Assembly: GCA_017962545.1 (NCBI GenBank)
Contig: JAGCVD010000001.1
Span: 1-47,289 of the forward strand
Source: Bacteroidales bacterium
GTDB lineage: Bacteria > Bacteroidota > Bacteroidia > Bacteroidales > P3
Direction: 5' to 3'
Length of the DNA stretch: 47,289 bases
Under the pieces are notes generated by a model that saw only the letters and a program-made list of their open reading frames with translations, made no database searches and was not told the DNA's origin. The position numbers and the translations under genes are program-made. Positions 32,955 through 42,400 of the stretch are shown piece after piece (position 1 is the first letter of the stretch; each line of letters starts with the position of its first letter).

Positions 32955-34046
32955 TTATCGTTTGACATCCAGTGCGTCGCGAAGGCCGTTGGCCAGCAGC
33001 ATAAAGGCCAGGACGATGAACATGATGGCCAGGCCGGGTAGCAGGGCCAGGTAGGCGCTGTCGAGGAGTATGTACCCGTAGTTGTCCTTGACCATCATGC
33101 CCCACGACGGCATGGGAGGCTGCACGCCTATGCCGAGGAAGCTCAGGCCCGCCTCCAGTAGTATGGCACTGGCAAAGTTGGAGGCCGCCACGACGACCAC
33201 GGCGCCTAGACAGTTGGGCAGAATATGACGGAAGATGGTGCGGAAGGTGCTGTAGCCGAGGGCACGGGTGGCCTCGACATATTCTTTTTCTTTGATGCTG
33301 AGCACCTCGCCACGTACCACACGCGCTATGTCGACCCACATCGTCAATCCTACGGCCACGAAGATTTGCCAGAAGCCCTTACCCAGGGCGAAGGTGATGG
33401 CAATGACCAGCAGCACTGTGGGGATGGACCACACGACGTTGATGAGCCACAGAATGACATTGTCGACCCAGCCGCCATGGTACGCCGCTAGGGCGCCGAG
33501 GGTGATGCCGATGAGTAGCGCTATGGCGATGGCGATGAAGCCTACGCTGAGGCTCACGCGCGAGCCTATCATCAGCATGCTCAGCACGTCGCGTCCGTAA
33601 GCGTCGGTGCCGAGGAGGAATGTGCGCCGCTCGACACGTGCCTCGTGGGCCGACACTGTTATAGGTTCGCCGTTGTAAGGTGTGGCGGTGATGCTGTCGC
33701 GCGTGTATTCATATTTATACATAGGCGTGGCGGTATAGGGTAGAGGTTCTCCGTTTACCATACGGCGAAGGAGTGACGAGTGATGAGAGGTGAGAGATGA
33801 GTCAGATGTGTAGAGGAAGGTGGCTTTGCTGCCAGGTTTGAGGGTGGCGAGTTCGAGGTACTGCTGGTTGCAGAAAGGTGTGGGGTCGGGGGTGATGAGA
33901 TAGCCCAGCACCGCCACCAAGGCGAAGAACCCTATGACGACAAGACTGGCCACTGACAGGGGGTTGCGGCGGAATCGCCGCCACGCCATGCGGTCGAGGG
34001 AGTGACCCGCCAGGTCGGCATCAGAATGTTTTTTGAAAAGGTGCAT
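32955..34046 (-). CDS. ABC transporter permease, OppC/DppC type
   Basis: The 363-residue inner-membrane permease has an N-terminal helix with RFRRNPLSVASLVV typical of OppC, and the conserved EAA loop (YVEATRALGYSTFRTIFRHI, about 258-277). FLLGTDAYGRDV precedes the helical core, as in the family. The periplasmic segment between the first helix and the core (about 60-145) is longer than usual and includes a Ser/His-rich stretch encoded by five heptads (33770-33804). No partner OppB, OppA or ATPase genes lie in the window. It ends the mutA to permease minus operon. Confidence 0.85.
   Translation of the reverse strand: MHLFKKHSDADLAGHSLDRMAWRRFRRNPLSVASLVVIGFFALVAVLGYLITPDPTPFCNQQYLELATLKPGSKATFLYTSDSSLTSHHSSLLRRMVNGEPLPYTATPMYKYEYTRDSITATPYNGEPITVSAHEARVERRTFLLGTDAYGRDVLSMLMIGSRVSLSVGFIAIAIALLIGITLGALAAYHGGWVDNVILWLINVVWSIPTVLLVIAITFALGKGFWQIFVAVGLTMWVDIARVVRGEVLSIKEKEYVEATRALGYSTFRTIFRHILPNCLGAVVVVAASNFASAILLEAGLSFLGIGVQPPMPSWGMMVKDNYGYILLDSAYLALLPGLAIMFIVLAFMLLANGLRDALDVKR
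33770..33804. repeat. Five heptads inside the OppC-type permease gene
   Basis: In plus orientation: GGAGTGA, CGAGTGA, TGAGAGG, TGAGAGA, TGAGTCA, end to end. They encode the Ser/His/Thr-rich part of a periplasmic loop. GGAGTGA also opens the units at 26416-26450. Confidence 0.55.
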
Positions 34047-34070
34047 AGGGGCTTTAGAGTCTTTTGGTTA

Positions 34071-34388
34071 TTACATGAATCCCAGTTCCACCTTGATGTC
34101 GTCGGGAATCATGTCCATGGTCCAGGGCGGGTCGAAGGTGAGCTCCACGTCGACGCTCTTCACGCCGCTGATGTATTCCACCATCTGCTTCACTTCCTGG
34201 AACATGTATTCCGCCTCGGGACAGTCGGGTGCCGTCATGGTCATCACGATCTTCACATTCAGTGCCTCATCGACGTCGACCTTGTAGATGAGCCCTAGAT
34301 CATAGATGTTGACGGGTATCTCGGGGTCGTAGATGTTCTTCAGGCAGTTGATGACTGCCGATTTGATGGTTTCTTGAGTAGGCTCCAT
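34071..34388 (-). CDS. DUF59/MIP18-family Fe-S assembly factor (SufT-like)
   Basis: The 105-residue protein carries YDPEIPVNIYDLGLIYKVDV, the DUF59 hallmark with D-P-E-I/V-x-x-x-I-x-x-L-G-L. Later features are MTAPDCPEAEYM with the reactive-type Cys, and a DPPW motif near the end. Such proteins help deliver iron-sulfur clusters. The frame stays open 92 codons further upstream, but that stretch overlaps sufE out of frame; the start at 34388 is the right one. It lies 20 bases after sufE. Confidence 0.9.
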   Translation of the reverse strand: MEPTQETIKSAVINCLKNIYDPEIPVNIYDLGLIYKVDVDEALNVKIVMTMTAPDCPEAEYMFQEVKQMVEYISGVKSVDVELTFDPPWTMDMIPDDIKVELGFM

Positions 34389-34408
34389 TGCTTGAGTCTT
34401 TAAGGTCG

Positions 34409-34828
34409 CTATTTCTTTATGGAAAAGGCTAATGCGTACATCTTCATCTGTTTCACCATGGCGGTGAGGCCGTTGGAGCGGGTGGGGGAGAGGTGTTCCT
34501 TGAGGCCAATGGCATCGATGAAAGCAAGGTCGGCGTCGAGAATTTCCTGCGGCGTGTGACCGTTGAGGGCGCGGATGAGGAGGGTGACGATGCCACGGGT
34601 GATGACGGCGTCGCTGTCGGCACGGAAGTGCAGCAGGCCGTCGTCGCAAGTGCAGCTGAGCCACACACGGCTCTGGCAGCCCTTGATAAGGTTCTGCTCG
34701 GTCTTGTCTTTCTCGTCAATCTGCGGACACTCGCGTCCTAGGTCGATGAGGTAGGCGTAACGGTCCAGCCACTCGTCGAAGTTGCTGAACTCGTCGATAA
34801 TCTGTTGTTCTATTTCTTGTATTGTCAT
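34409..34828 (-). CDS. sufE: Cysteine desulfuration protein SufE
   Basis: The 139-residue protein accepts sulfur from a cysteine desulfurase. The sulfur acceptor is Cys51 in KGCQSRVW. TRGIVTLLI and the C-terminal helix SPTRSNGL also match. It sits away from sufC-sufD (about 9 kb) but directly before the DUF59 gene; a desulfurase (sufS) is not in the window. Confidence 0.95.
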   Translation of the reverse strand: MTIQEIEQQIIDEFSNFDEWLDRYAYLIDLGRECPQIDEKDKTEQNLIKGCQSRVWLSCTCDDGLLHFRADSDAVITRGIVTLLIRALNGHTPQEILDADLAFIDAIGLKEHLSPTRSNGLTAMVKQMKMYALAFSIKK

Positions 34829-34844
34829 ATTCTTTTTCTTCTGG

Positions 34845-34944
34845 GGAGTTCAAGGAGTTTAGGGAGTTGCAAGGAGTTCAAGACAAATGGGCCAGCCGAG
34901 GTATTGTCCTGAACTACTTGAACTACTTGAACTACTTGGACTCC
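34845..34944. repeat. 9-bp-period opposed repeat between the LptF/G and sufE genes
   Basis: GGAGTT starts at 34845, 34854, 34863 and 34873 on one arm. GAACTACTT units start at 34911, 34920 and 34929 on the other, ending in GGACTCC at 34938, exactly 9 apart. The two arms of about 40 bases are near-complementary, with GACAA/TTGTC at the apex. It fills nearly all of the 118-base gap. Confidence 0.78.
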
Positions 34945-34946
34945 AT

Positions 34947-36032
34947 TTATTTTGGTGCTTTGTATATCAGGTACACCGCCGCCACGCCGAAGACCAGCTG
35001 AGGAAGCAACACGGCCATGAAGGGTGACAGGTTGCCGCCGATGGCGAAGACAGTGGTTACTTTCATAAATACTATGAATCCGAAGGCCAGCGTGATGCCT
35101 ATGGCCAGGTGCATGCCTATGCCGCCACGCGTCTTGCGAGACGCTATGGCTACGCCGATGAAGGTCATCACGATGATAGCCAGTGGGTTCAGTAGACGTT
35201 GGTTGAGCTCTATCTGGGCTTCCTTGACGGTGCCGGTGCCGCGAATCTTTTCGCGCTCGATATGTTGCAGCAATGCCGGTGTCGGCATGGTCTCTATGCG
35301 TTTCGACAGCAGGTCAAAGTCCTCAGGCGTAATGCCATAGTCCACGGTGATGAAGCCTTCTCGGCTGAGGGTCTCGTTGCCGTGGCTGTCGATGGTGCGT
35401 AGGGTGTAGTTGGTGCTGCGCCACAGGTGTGTATTGGTGTCGTAGACGATGATGTCGGCGGTCTCGCGCCGTGTCATGTGCCCCTTGGCGTCCATGGTCT
35501 CGCGGCAGAACTTGAATCCGCGTTGCTGCTTGACGTCATAACTTTCGGCATACACCTGTACGCCGGGTTCGGATTGGAAGTGCAGGTTGCTGTAGTAGCT
35601 GGTGGCCTTGGTTTTGACGTAATGCTCCTCGAAGTCTATCAGATGTCTGTTCGACAGGGGGATAATGAAGTTGCCCAGCAGCAGCACCACCACAGCCACT
35701 ATCAGTGAACCGTAGAGGTAAGGCCGCAGCATGCGGTGGTAGCTGATGCCCGACCCCAGGATGGCGATAATCTCGGTGTTGCCCGCCATCTTCGAGGTGA
35801 AGAAAAGCACCGCAATGAAGATGAACAACGGGCTGTAGAGATTCACGAAGCCCGGGATGAAGTTGAAGTAATAGTCCGTCACCACCTGGCCGAAGGTGGC
35901 GTGGTGGGAGATGAACTTGTCGAGTTTCTCGCTGACGTCGAAGGTGATGACGATGACGATAATCAGAGCCAGTGCCAGCAAGAATGTCTTGAGGTATTTG
36001 CTCAGGATATATCTGTCAAGTCGTTTCAGCAT
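34947..36032 (-). CDS. LptF/LptG family permease
   Basis: The 361-residue protein has six membrane helices with a periplasmic beta domain between helices 3 and 4. The start MLKRLDRYILSKYLKTF and the segment LIIPL-like NFIIPLSNRHLIDFEE (about 121-136) are typical of the YjgP/YjgQ family, which extracts lipopolysaccharide from the inner membrane to the Lpt bridge. F or G cannot be told apart here. Its ATG follows the mutA stop with no bases between, so translation is coupled. Confidence 0.9.
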   Translation of the reverse strand: MLKRLDRYILSKYLKTFLLALALIIVIVITFDVSEKLDKFISHHATFGQVVTDYYFNFIPGFVNLYSPLFIFIAVLFFTSKMAGNTEIIAILGSGISYHRMLRPYLYGSLIVAVVVLLLGNFIIPLSNRHLIDFEEHYVKTKATSYYSNLHFQSEPGVQVYAESYDVKQQRGFKFCRETMDAKGHMTRRETADIIVYDTNTHLWRSTNYTLRTIDSHGNETLSREGFITVDYGITPEDFDLLSKRIETMPTPALLQHIEREKIRGTGTVKEAQIELNQRLLNPLAIIVMTFIGVAIASRKTRGGIGMHLAIGITLAFGFIVFMKVTTVFAIGGNLSPFMAVLLPQLVFGVAAVYLIYKAPK

Positions 36033-37886
36033 TTATAGCAGCAGTTTCTGGAAGTTGGTCAGGCATTCAAGGGCGTTGGTTTTGACGTGGATGAACTCGT
36101 CGATGCCATACCCCTTGTAGGTTTCCACCATCTCCTTGGGATAGCCTGCCAGGACGAGGCTCTTTGCCTTGCCCTTCAGGGCCTTGCACACCGGCTCGGT
36201 GAGTTCGGCGTACTCGTCGTCGCTCGAGCAGAGCACCACCACGTCGGCGCCACTCTCCAGTGCTGCTTTGGCGCCCTCCTCGGGAGTGGCGAAACCTGGG
36301 TTGTCGATAATCTCGTAGCCTGCCACGCCGAAGAAGTTGGTGGCGAAGCCCGAGCGGGCCTTGCGCATGGTCAGGTTGCCGTAGGTCAGCAGGAATACTT
36401 TGGGACGGCGTGCCGCCTTCTCGGTCTGCAGACGCAGTTGTTCGAAGACTTCAGCGCCGCGGTATTCCGGCAGCACCTTCACCTCGTCGCCCTTCTCGCA
36501 GCAGCAACAATGCTCGCCTTTCTCGATCTTCTCGCCCATCTTCTCCAGCAGGTTGGGATACTGGTTGGTGCCGAGGATGGTGGTCTTGCGGGTGGCGATG
36601 TCGAGGACGCGCTTGCGTGCTGTCGCCATCACCTCGTCCTGCACCATGCCGGTGCGGAGGGCCTTGCAGTAGCCGCCGGCCTCTTCTACCTTCAGGAAAT
36701 GCTGCCAAGCACCCTGAGCTATCTCGTTGGTGAGGTTTTCAATGTAGTAGCTGCCTGCGGCGGGGTCGACAATCTTGTCGAGGTAGCTCTCCTCTTTCAG
36801 GAGCAGCTGCTGGTTGCGGGCGATACGGTAGCCGAAGTCGTCGGCCTCCTTGTAGGCGTTGTCGAAAGGCAGCACCGAGATGCTGTCGGCGCCGGCCACG
36901 GCCGAGGACATGGCCTCGGTGGTGCTGCGCAGCATGTTGACATAGGGGTCGTAGACCGACTGGTTCCAGCGGCTCGTCGTGGCGTTGATGAAGAGCTTGT
37001 AGGCGCAGTCGCATTCGGGCTTGTATTGCTCCACAATCTTGCTCCACAGCATACGGGCGGCGCGAATCTTGGCAATCTCCATGAAATAGGTGCTGCCTAC
37101 GCCCACGCTCAGCACGATGCTCTTGGCCACACGGTGAGCCTTGCAGCCCATATCTGTTAGACGGGCTACCAACTCGTTGGCGGCGGCCAGGCCGAATCCC
37201 AACTCTTGCACGATATTGGCGCCGGCGTTGTGCAACACGTTGCTGCCCACCGTCAATACACGGAACTTAGGCAGCGCCTCGTGGGCGTACTCCACCAGTT
37301 CCTTGGCCATCTGCAGGTCGCCCTCTTCACCGCGGTGGAACTTGCCGTGCTTCAGGGCGTAACGGAACATGTCGAAGCCTGTCGAGCCGCACAGTTCTTT
37401 GGTGTCGTAGCCGTTCTTTTGGGCATACTCCACATAGAGTTTTAGCAGTTGCAGGTAGTCTTGCGAGCACATGAAGTTGATGCTCACAGCGTTGATATAG
37501 ATGCCTTTCAGCAGTACCGCCAAGTCGTTGACCGACTGCACTGCCTTGGCGCAGAGGCCCAGTGACGTAGCGCCGCGCTCCACTGCGTCGAGGGCTATAC
37601 GGTTGGCCTCGGCCAGGTCCTGCACGTGGATATCCTGACGCACCTCCCACACGTTGCCGTCAGCCTGATGGCCGCGCGTGAAGGGCACCTGTCCAGGGTT
37701 GCTTTCAAGATACTCCAGGCCTTCAAGGTTTTCGGCACGGTAGTAGGGCTTCACATTGAAGCCTTCGATGGTGTGCCACACCAACTTCTTGTCATAGTCG
37801 GCACCTTTGAGGTCTTTGTTGATAACCTCCTCCCATTTCTCGGTCGAAACGGGTGGGAATTCGTTGAATAACTTGTTGTCTTCCAT
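36033..37886 (-). CDS. mutA: Methylmalonyl-CoA mutase small subunit
   Basis: The 617-residue protein matches the beta (small) chain of methylmalonyl-CoA mutase: PYYRAENLEGLEYL and GYDTKELCGSTGFDMFRY in the barrel, and a degenerate B12-binding domain at the end where the usual D-x-H-x-x-G is replaced by RKARSGFATNFFG. The catalytic large subunit MutB, normally next to it, is not downstream. A promoter lies at 37924-37931 and supports the start at 37886 over a 16-codon longer frame. It heads the five-gene minus operon. Confidence 0.92.
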   Translation of the reverse strand: MEDNKLFNEFPPVSTEKWEEVINKDLKGADYDKKLVWHTIEGFNVKPYYRAENLEGLEYLESNPGQVPFTRGHQADGNVWEVRQDIHVQDLAEANRIALDAVERGATSLGLCAKAVQSVNDLAVLLKGIYINAVSINFMCSQDYLQLLKLYVEYAQKNGYDTKELCGSTGFDMFRYALKHGKFHRGEEGDLQMAKELVEYAHEALPKFRVLTVGSNVLHNAGANIVQELGFGLAAANELVARLTDMGCKAHRVAKSIVLSVGVGSTYFMEIAKIRAARMLWSKIVEQYKPECDCAYKLFINATTSRWNQSVYDPYVNMLRSTTEAMSSAVAGADSISVLPFDNAYKEADDFGYRIARNQQLLLKEESYLDKIVDPAAGSYYIENLTNEIAQGAWQHFLKVEEAGGYCKALRTGMVQDEVMATARKRVLDIATRKTTILGTNQYPNLLEKMGEKIEKGEHCCCCEKGDEVKVLPEYRGAEVFEQLRLQTEKAARRPKVFLLTYGNLTMRKARSGFATNFFGVAGYEIIDNPGFATPEEGAKAALESGADVVVLCSSDDEYAELTEPVCKALKGKAKSLVLAGYPKEMVETYKGYGIDEFIHVKTNALECLTNFQKLLL

Positions 37887-37923
37887 TATATTGTATCGTT
37901 TGTTTGCGTGTATTTGTAAAAAG

Positions 37924-37931
37924 CAAAGATA
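37924..37931 (-). promoter_or_regulatory. -7 box of the mutA operon
   Basis: TATCTTTG on the minus strand, 38 bases before the mutA ATG at 37886. Confidence 0.75.
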
Positions 37932-38098
37932 CAAAAAAAATCCATATTTTAAAGGAAATGTTGTAAAAAGGATCCTCTTTGCTTTATTTTTTTTCGAATT
38001 GACGCCTTCGTGTCTCCGCCTTCTTTCGGATCATCATTAGAGTTTTGTTGGAGTTGGTGCGGGGAAATCGCTGAGAGTGAAGGGTGTTGATAAATGGG

Positions 38099-38130
38099 TT
38101 TGCAGGAGCCGTAATTTCTTCGTATCTTTG
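38099..38130 (+). promoter_or_regulatory. Promoter of the AddA/UvrD-type gene
   Basis: TTTG (38099-38102), a 20-base spacer and TATCTTTG (38123-38130). The leader is about 10 bases. The remaining divergent space (37932-38098) holds nothing else I recognise. Confidence 0.82.
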
Positions 38131-38147
38131 CGGACAAATATTACGCC

Positions 38148-41100
38148 ATGACTGCTGTGCAGAAGTCACATAATCCGTTTGTTATATGTCGTGCCGCCGC
38201 TGGCAGCGGCAAGACTTTCACTTTGGTGAAGGAGTACTTGAAGCTGGCCATGGCGGTACCTAGTGCCGCCGTGCGGCGCGACCGTGTCGCTTTCGAGCGT
38301 CAGCTGCGTCGTCAGTTCGCCGGCATCCTGGCCATCACCTTCACCAACAAGGCGGCCGGTGAGATGAAGAGTCGCATCATGGAGTATCTGGAGCAGATAA
38401 TGCGCTATGGAATCGACGCGAAGCGTTCGCGCTTGGGTGTGCCGCTGTTGAAGGCTCTGAACGACATGCCCTGCTACCAAGACATGCCGCTGGAGGAGAG
38501 CGACCTGCGCTGGATGGCCGAGGTGGTGCATTCGGCTATATTGCACCAATACAGCGACTTGTCGGTATGCACTATCGACAGTTTTATGCACCGTATCGTA
38601 CGCACTTTCGCCCACGACTTGAACCGTCCAGTGAACTTCGAGGTGAATGTGGAGCAGGACGAGATGATACAGCAGGCAGTGTCGCAGCTGATGTCGCAGG
38701 CAGGCATGTCTGAAAAAGAGGACCTCACGCGAGTGCTTCGGGCTTTCGCCGAGAGCCGTATGGAAGACGCGAAGGGGTATGATATCGAAAGGGAGTTGAC
38801 GAGACTGGCGGACCAACTCTTCACCGAGGGGGCCGACAAGCATCTTGGGCAGCTCAAGGAGATGGACCTTGGTGACTACATCACTCTGCACAAGGCTTTG
38901 ACGGCGGCCAACCGACGTTTTGAGGGCGAGGCCATGGCCTGCGGACAAGCGGTGATGGCGTTGTTGGCACGCAAAGGGGTGGAGGAGTCCGATTGCGCTA
39001 GCGGACGGACAGGCTACTATGGCTTCTTCCGCGGATTGGCGGGCGGGAAGATACGTCCTCTCACGCCTACCGTGGCCGATACCTTCGAGAGTGGCAAGTT
39101 GTATAGTTCCAAGTGCTCGGAGGCGACAATGGATGTCATTGACGACCTGACGGACGAGCTTTACCCGCTGTACGAGCGGGCTCGCGACATGCTGGGTGTG
39201 GCCGACGGACGTACACCCGACGAGGGCGGCGCGCTGCGTGACTACAACACTCGTGGGATACTGTTGAAAAATCTCTATTCGATGGCCTTGCTGGGACAGT
39301 TGAAGAAACAACTCGACCTTTACTGCAAGGAAAACGAGGTGGTGCATCTGTCGGAGTTCAACAAGATGATTAACAGTATTGTCTGCGACCAGCCAGCACC
39401 CTTTATATATGAGCGTCTAGGTAACCGCTACCACCATTTCCTTATAGATGAGTTTCAGGATACGTCGGTGCTGCAGTGGCACAACCTGGTGCCGTTGTTG
39501 GAGAACGGAGTGTCGCAACGCTACGAGTCATTGGTAGTAGGCGACGGCAAGCAGGCCATCTATCGCTTCAGACAGGGCGACGTGCGTCAGTTCGTGGCGC
39601 TGCCGCATGTGGAAAATATGCCGTCGTTCCATGGGAAGACGCTGGATGTTGAGGGTAACTACAGCCACGAGCCCCTCATTGTCAACTACCGTACAGCGTC
39701 GAGCGTTGTCAATTTTAACAATGCTTTCTTTACATGGCTTCTGAATTGCAAAAAACTGCCTCTGGCCGACAATATGCTGGCACAGCAGATATATGTGGGT
39801 GCCCCCGATGACAAGGGTCATGCGGAATTGTGGCAGTATCTGCCTGAAAACAAAGATGTCCCTGAGGGTCATGTCGACGTGACCTTTGTTGACGGTGATG
39901 CCGATGCAATCAACGAGCGCATACGGCAGATTATTGTTCAGTTGGTGACGCGACAGGGTTACCGCCAAAGTGATATTATGGTGCTGGGACGCCGCAAGAA
40001 GGAGCTTGACAGTGTGAGCACCTACTTGCAGCATCACAGCGATGAGCTGAAGATAGAGGTGAGTTCCAATGAGTCGTTCTTTCTGGTGCGCAGTCATGCT
40101 GTCATGGCTGTGGTATCGGCTCTGCGGCTGCTTTACGACCCAAGCGACAGAGTGGCTGCCGCCGACTTGCTGCAACGGCTCTACAATCTGGGGCTGGTGG
40201 CCAGCAGTCACCGCGACGCTTTCTTGGAGAAAGGCCCAATCGATGTGGCTCGTTTGCTGCGTGACGAGCACCGTGGGTTTGACGTCAAGCCCGACTACTT
40301 GGTGTCGTTGGATCTCTACGACTGCTGCGAAGAATTGGTGCGCGAGTTGCACCTCGACGGTCTTGACACAGCCTATATAGGGTCGCTGCTAGGTCGTGTC
40401 GCTGCCTTTGTGGCGCGCCGTCACCAAGGAGTGGCGGAGTTCCTTAAGTGGTTTGACGACAACGCCACCGCCGACCTTGACGTCTCTAAGCACCGTCAGC
40501 TGTCGGCCGCCAGCCCCGAAGGAGTCGATGCCGTGCGACTGCTGACCATACACAAGGCCAAAGGCCTTGAAGCCCCCGTCGTCATCTGCCCTTTCCTATC
40601 GCAGCAAAACTTCGGTTACAAACTATGGGTGACACTCGACAAGAAGGCGGGCGTCGGCGGCAAATTGCCGGCGGCTTTTGTGGAGTTGAGCCGTGACGGA
40701 ACCTCGCAGTTCGACACGGTGCGTGACGAGGAGCGGCGTCTCGATGAAGTCGATCAGCTGAACTTGCTTTATGTCGCCATGACGCGGCCTCAGGAGCAGC
40801 TCTTTGTCGTCTGCCCCACGCCGCCGAAGACCAGCAAGGATACGCTGAGTTATGCACGTCTTATCAAAGAGTTTATGGACAGCGAGCATCCTGACCTGGG
40901 CGATGCTGACTTCTGCCATGTGTGTAAGGAAGAAGAGGATGAGAACGAGAAACCTAAGGAGATGGCTTTGCACCAGATGTCGTTTGCCGAGTGGACTAAA
41001 AAGGTACAGGTGGCGTCGCCGGCTGAACGTGCCCTTACGCCGTTGCAGGAGGAGAGTGTGCGTCTGGGCAATGTCGTGCATGACTTGATGGCACAAGTGT

Positions 41101-41486
41101 ACCATGCTTCTGACATCGATGCCGCGGTGCAGCGTATGGCTGCCGATGAACAGATGGACGAGCCGATGCGAGAAAATCTTGAGGCGCTGGCCTACAGCGT
41201 GGTGACGCATGCTGATACGGAACGTTTCTTCCGTGAGGAATATGATGTCAAAACGGAGTGTGACCTGTGTGACGCCGAAGGCTTGTGCCGTCCCGACCGT
41301 GTGGTGCTCACGGGGAATGAGACCTGGGTGGTCGACTTCAAGACAGGGCGCGAGATGGACGAGAAACACGACCGACAGGTGCAGCGTTATTGTCGCGCCA
41401 TGGAGGAGATGGGCTATCCGCAGGTCAGCGGTTGGCTTATCTATCTGCTGCCCGAGGTGCATGTCCGACCCGTGAAGAAATGTTAA
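38148..41486 (+). CDS. UvrD/AddA-type helicase with C-terminal nuclease domain
   Basis: The 1112-residue superfamily 1A helicase has Walker A AAAGSGKT (16-23), FTNKAAGEMKSRI (motif Ia), DEFQDTS (motif II) and LLTIHKAKGLEAPVV (motif V region). The C-terminus has RPDRVV with Asp1050 and VDFKTG with D1063 and K1065, the PD-(D/E)xK nuclease pattern of AddA. Double-strand break resection is the likely role. The usual partner AddB is not in the window. It stands alone with its own promoter. Confidence 0.88.
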   Translation: MTAVQKSHNPFVICRAAAGSGKTFTLVKEYLKLAMAVPSAAVRRDRVAFERQLRRQFAGILAITFTNKAAGEMKSRIMEYLEQIMRYGIDAKRSRLGVPLLKALNDMPCYQDMPLEESDLRWMAEVVHSAILHQYSDLSVCTIDSFMHRIVRTFAHDLNRPVNFEVNVEQDEMIQQAVSQLMSQAGMSEKEDLTRVLRAFAESRMEDAKGYDIERELTRLADQLFTEGADKHLGQLKEMDLGDYITLHKALTAANRRFEGEAMACGQAVMALLARKGVEESDCASGRTGYYGFFRGLAGGKIRPLTPTVADTFESGKLYSSKCSEATMDVIDDLTDELYPLYERARDMLGVADGRTPDEGGALRDYNTRGILLKNLYSMALLGQLKKQLDLYCKENEVVHLSEFNKMINSIVCDQPAPFIYERLGNRYHHFLIDEFQDTSVLQWHNLVPLLENGVSQRYESLVVGDGKQAIYRFRQGDVRQFVALPHVENMPSFHGKTLDVEGNYSHEPLIVNYRTASSVVNFNNAFFTWLLNCKKLPLADNMLAQQIYVGAPDDKGHAELWQYLPENKDVPEGHVDVTFVDGDADAINERIRQIIVQLVTRQGYRQSDIMVLGRRKKELDSVSTYLQHHSDELKIEVSSNESFFLVRSHAVMAVVSALRLLYDPSDRVAAADLLQRLYNLGLVASSHRDAFLEKGPIDVARLLRDEHRGFDVKPDYLVSLDLYDCCEELVRELHLDGLDTAYIGSLLGRVAAFVARRHQGVAEFLKWFDDNATADLDVSKHRQLSAASPEGVDAVRLLTIHKAKGLEAPVVICPFLSQQNFGYKLWVTLDKKAGVGGKLPAAFVELSRDGTSQFDTVRDEERRLDEVDQLNLLYVAMTRPQEQLFVVCPTPPKTSKDTLSYARLIKEFMDSEHPDLGDADFCHVCKEEEDENEKPKEMALHQMSFAEWTKKVQVASPAERALTPLQEESVRLGNVVHDLMAQVYHASDIDAAVQRMAADEQMDEPMRENLEALAYSVVTHADTERFFREEYDVKTECDLCDAEGLCRPDRVVLTGNETWVVDFKTGREMDEKHDRQVQRYCRAMEEMGYPQVSGWLIYLLPEVHVRPVKKC

Positions 41487-41512
41487 AATTTGAAGTTTTT
41501 CACATTTTCTTG

Positions 41513-41542
41513 TTGGTAATTCAGTTTTTTTTTGTAATTTAG
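41513..41542 (+). promoter_or_regulatory. Promoter of tonB
   Basis: TTG (41513-41515), a 19-base spacer and TAATTTAG (41535-41542), one mismatch from the -7 consensus. Confidence 0.5.
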
Positions 41543-41605
41543 CGGTGTGAAAATAGGGCTCAATGGGCTCTTGAAAGTAGAAATAAACAATTAAAAAACA
41601 ATAAT

Positions 41606-42292
41606 ATGGAACTGAAGAAAAATCCGAAAGCCGACCTTGAAAACCGTCGGGGACTCTATCTGGAGATAGGCCTGGTGGTGACTTTGGTGGCTGCACTGGT
41701 GGCCTTCAATGTGAAGACTTACGACAAGGAGGAGAAGGTGCAGTTCGAACGTCAGGCTAGTGAGGAACAGGAGGAGATTATCATCCAGACGCAGCAGGAA
41801 GAGCTGCCGCCACCCCCTCCCCCCGAGACTCCTGAGGTGACCACCGAGTTTGAAGTGGTCGAGGATGATGCCGAGATTAAGACAGAGCTGGTTGTCAATG
41901 CCGAGGTTACCGACGACACCAAGAACATTGAGATTACTCCGGTGAAGATTGAAGATGAAGAGGAGGAGGAGGATGTGCAGATTTTCACTGTCGTGGAGAA
42001 TGACCCTGAATTTCCCGGTGGCATGGAAGCCCTGTACAAGTACCTGCGTGAGAACATCAAGTACCCGCAGCTGGCACGTGACAACAACATCACCGGCAAG
42101 GTGTATGTCACTTTCGTGGTGGAGCGCGACGGTTCGATTGCCAATCCTCGCGTGCTGAAAGATATCGGCGGCGGTTGCGGTGCCGAGGCTATCCGTGTGG
42201 TGAAGTCCATGCCTAAGTGGACGCCCGGTAAGCAGCGCGGCAAATCAGTCCGTGTGCAGTTCAACCTGCCCGTGAGCTTCAACCTGCAATAA
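41606..42292 (+). CDS. tonB: TonB family energy transducer
   Basis: The 228-residue protein has one membrane helix (about 18-36), a Pro-rich stretch (LPPPPPPETPE), an acidic periplasmic linker (70-130) and a TonB C-terminal domain (about 138-228) with PEFPGGMEALYKYLRENIKY and the WTPGKQRGKSVRV end. It couples proton-motive force to outer-membrane receptors. No ExbB or ExbD genes lie beside it, and several TonB paralogues per genome are usual in this phylum. Confidence 0.9.
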   Translation: MELKKNPKADLENRRGLYLEIGLVVTLVAALVAFNVKTYDKEEKVQFERQASEEQEEIIIQTQQEELPPPPPPETPEVTTEFEVVEDDAEIKTELVVNAEVTDDTKNIEITPVKIEDEEEEEDVQIFTVVENDPEFPGGMEALYKYLRENIKYPQLARDNNITGKVYVTFVVERDGSIANPRVLKDIGGGCGAEAIRVVKSMPKWTPGKQRGKSVRVQFNLPVSFNLQ

Positions 42293-42357
42293 AAGGTTAA
42301 AGTGTAAAGGTTAAAGAGGTTGACGCGTCTTTTGAGGTGTCAACCTCTTTAGTCTTT
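42292..42357. repeat. Heptad repeat hairpin after tonB
   Basis: AAAGGTT, AAAGTGT, AAAGGTT and AAAGAGG (42292-42319) lie end to end, then a perfect 12-bp stem AAAGAGGTTGAC (42313-42324) pairs with GTCAACCTCTTT (42339-42350). A further opposed heptad, AGTCTTT, follows at 42351-42357. It may serve as the tonB terminator, though only short T runs follow. Confidence 0.7.
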
Positions 42358-42400
42358 ATTAGTGTAACTTAACTACTAACCTGTAGCCTTACTATATCCA

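Noticed and set aside
36087-37160. 357-codon plus-strand frame opposite mutA
   Set aside because: Translation lacks family features and mutA is certain on the other strand.
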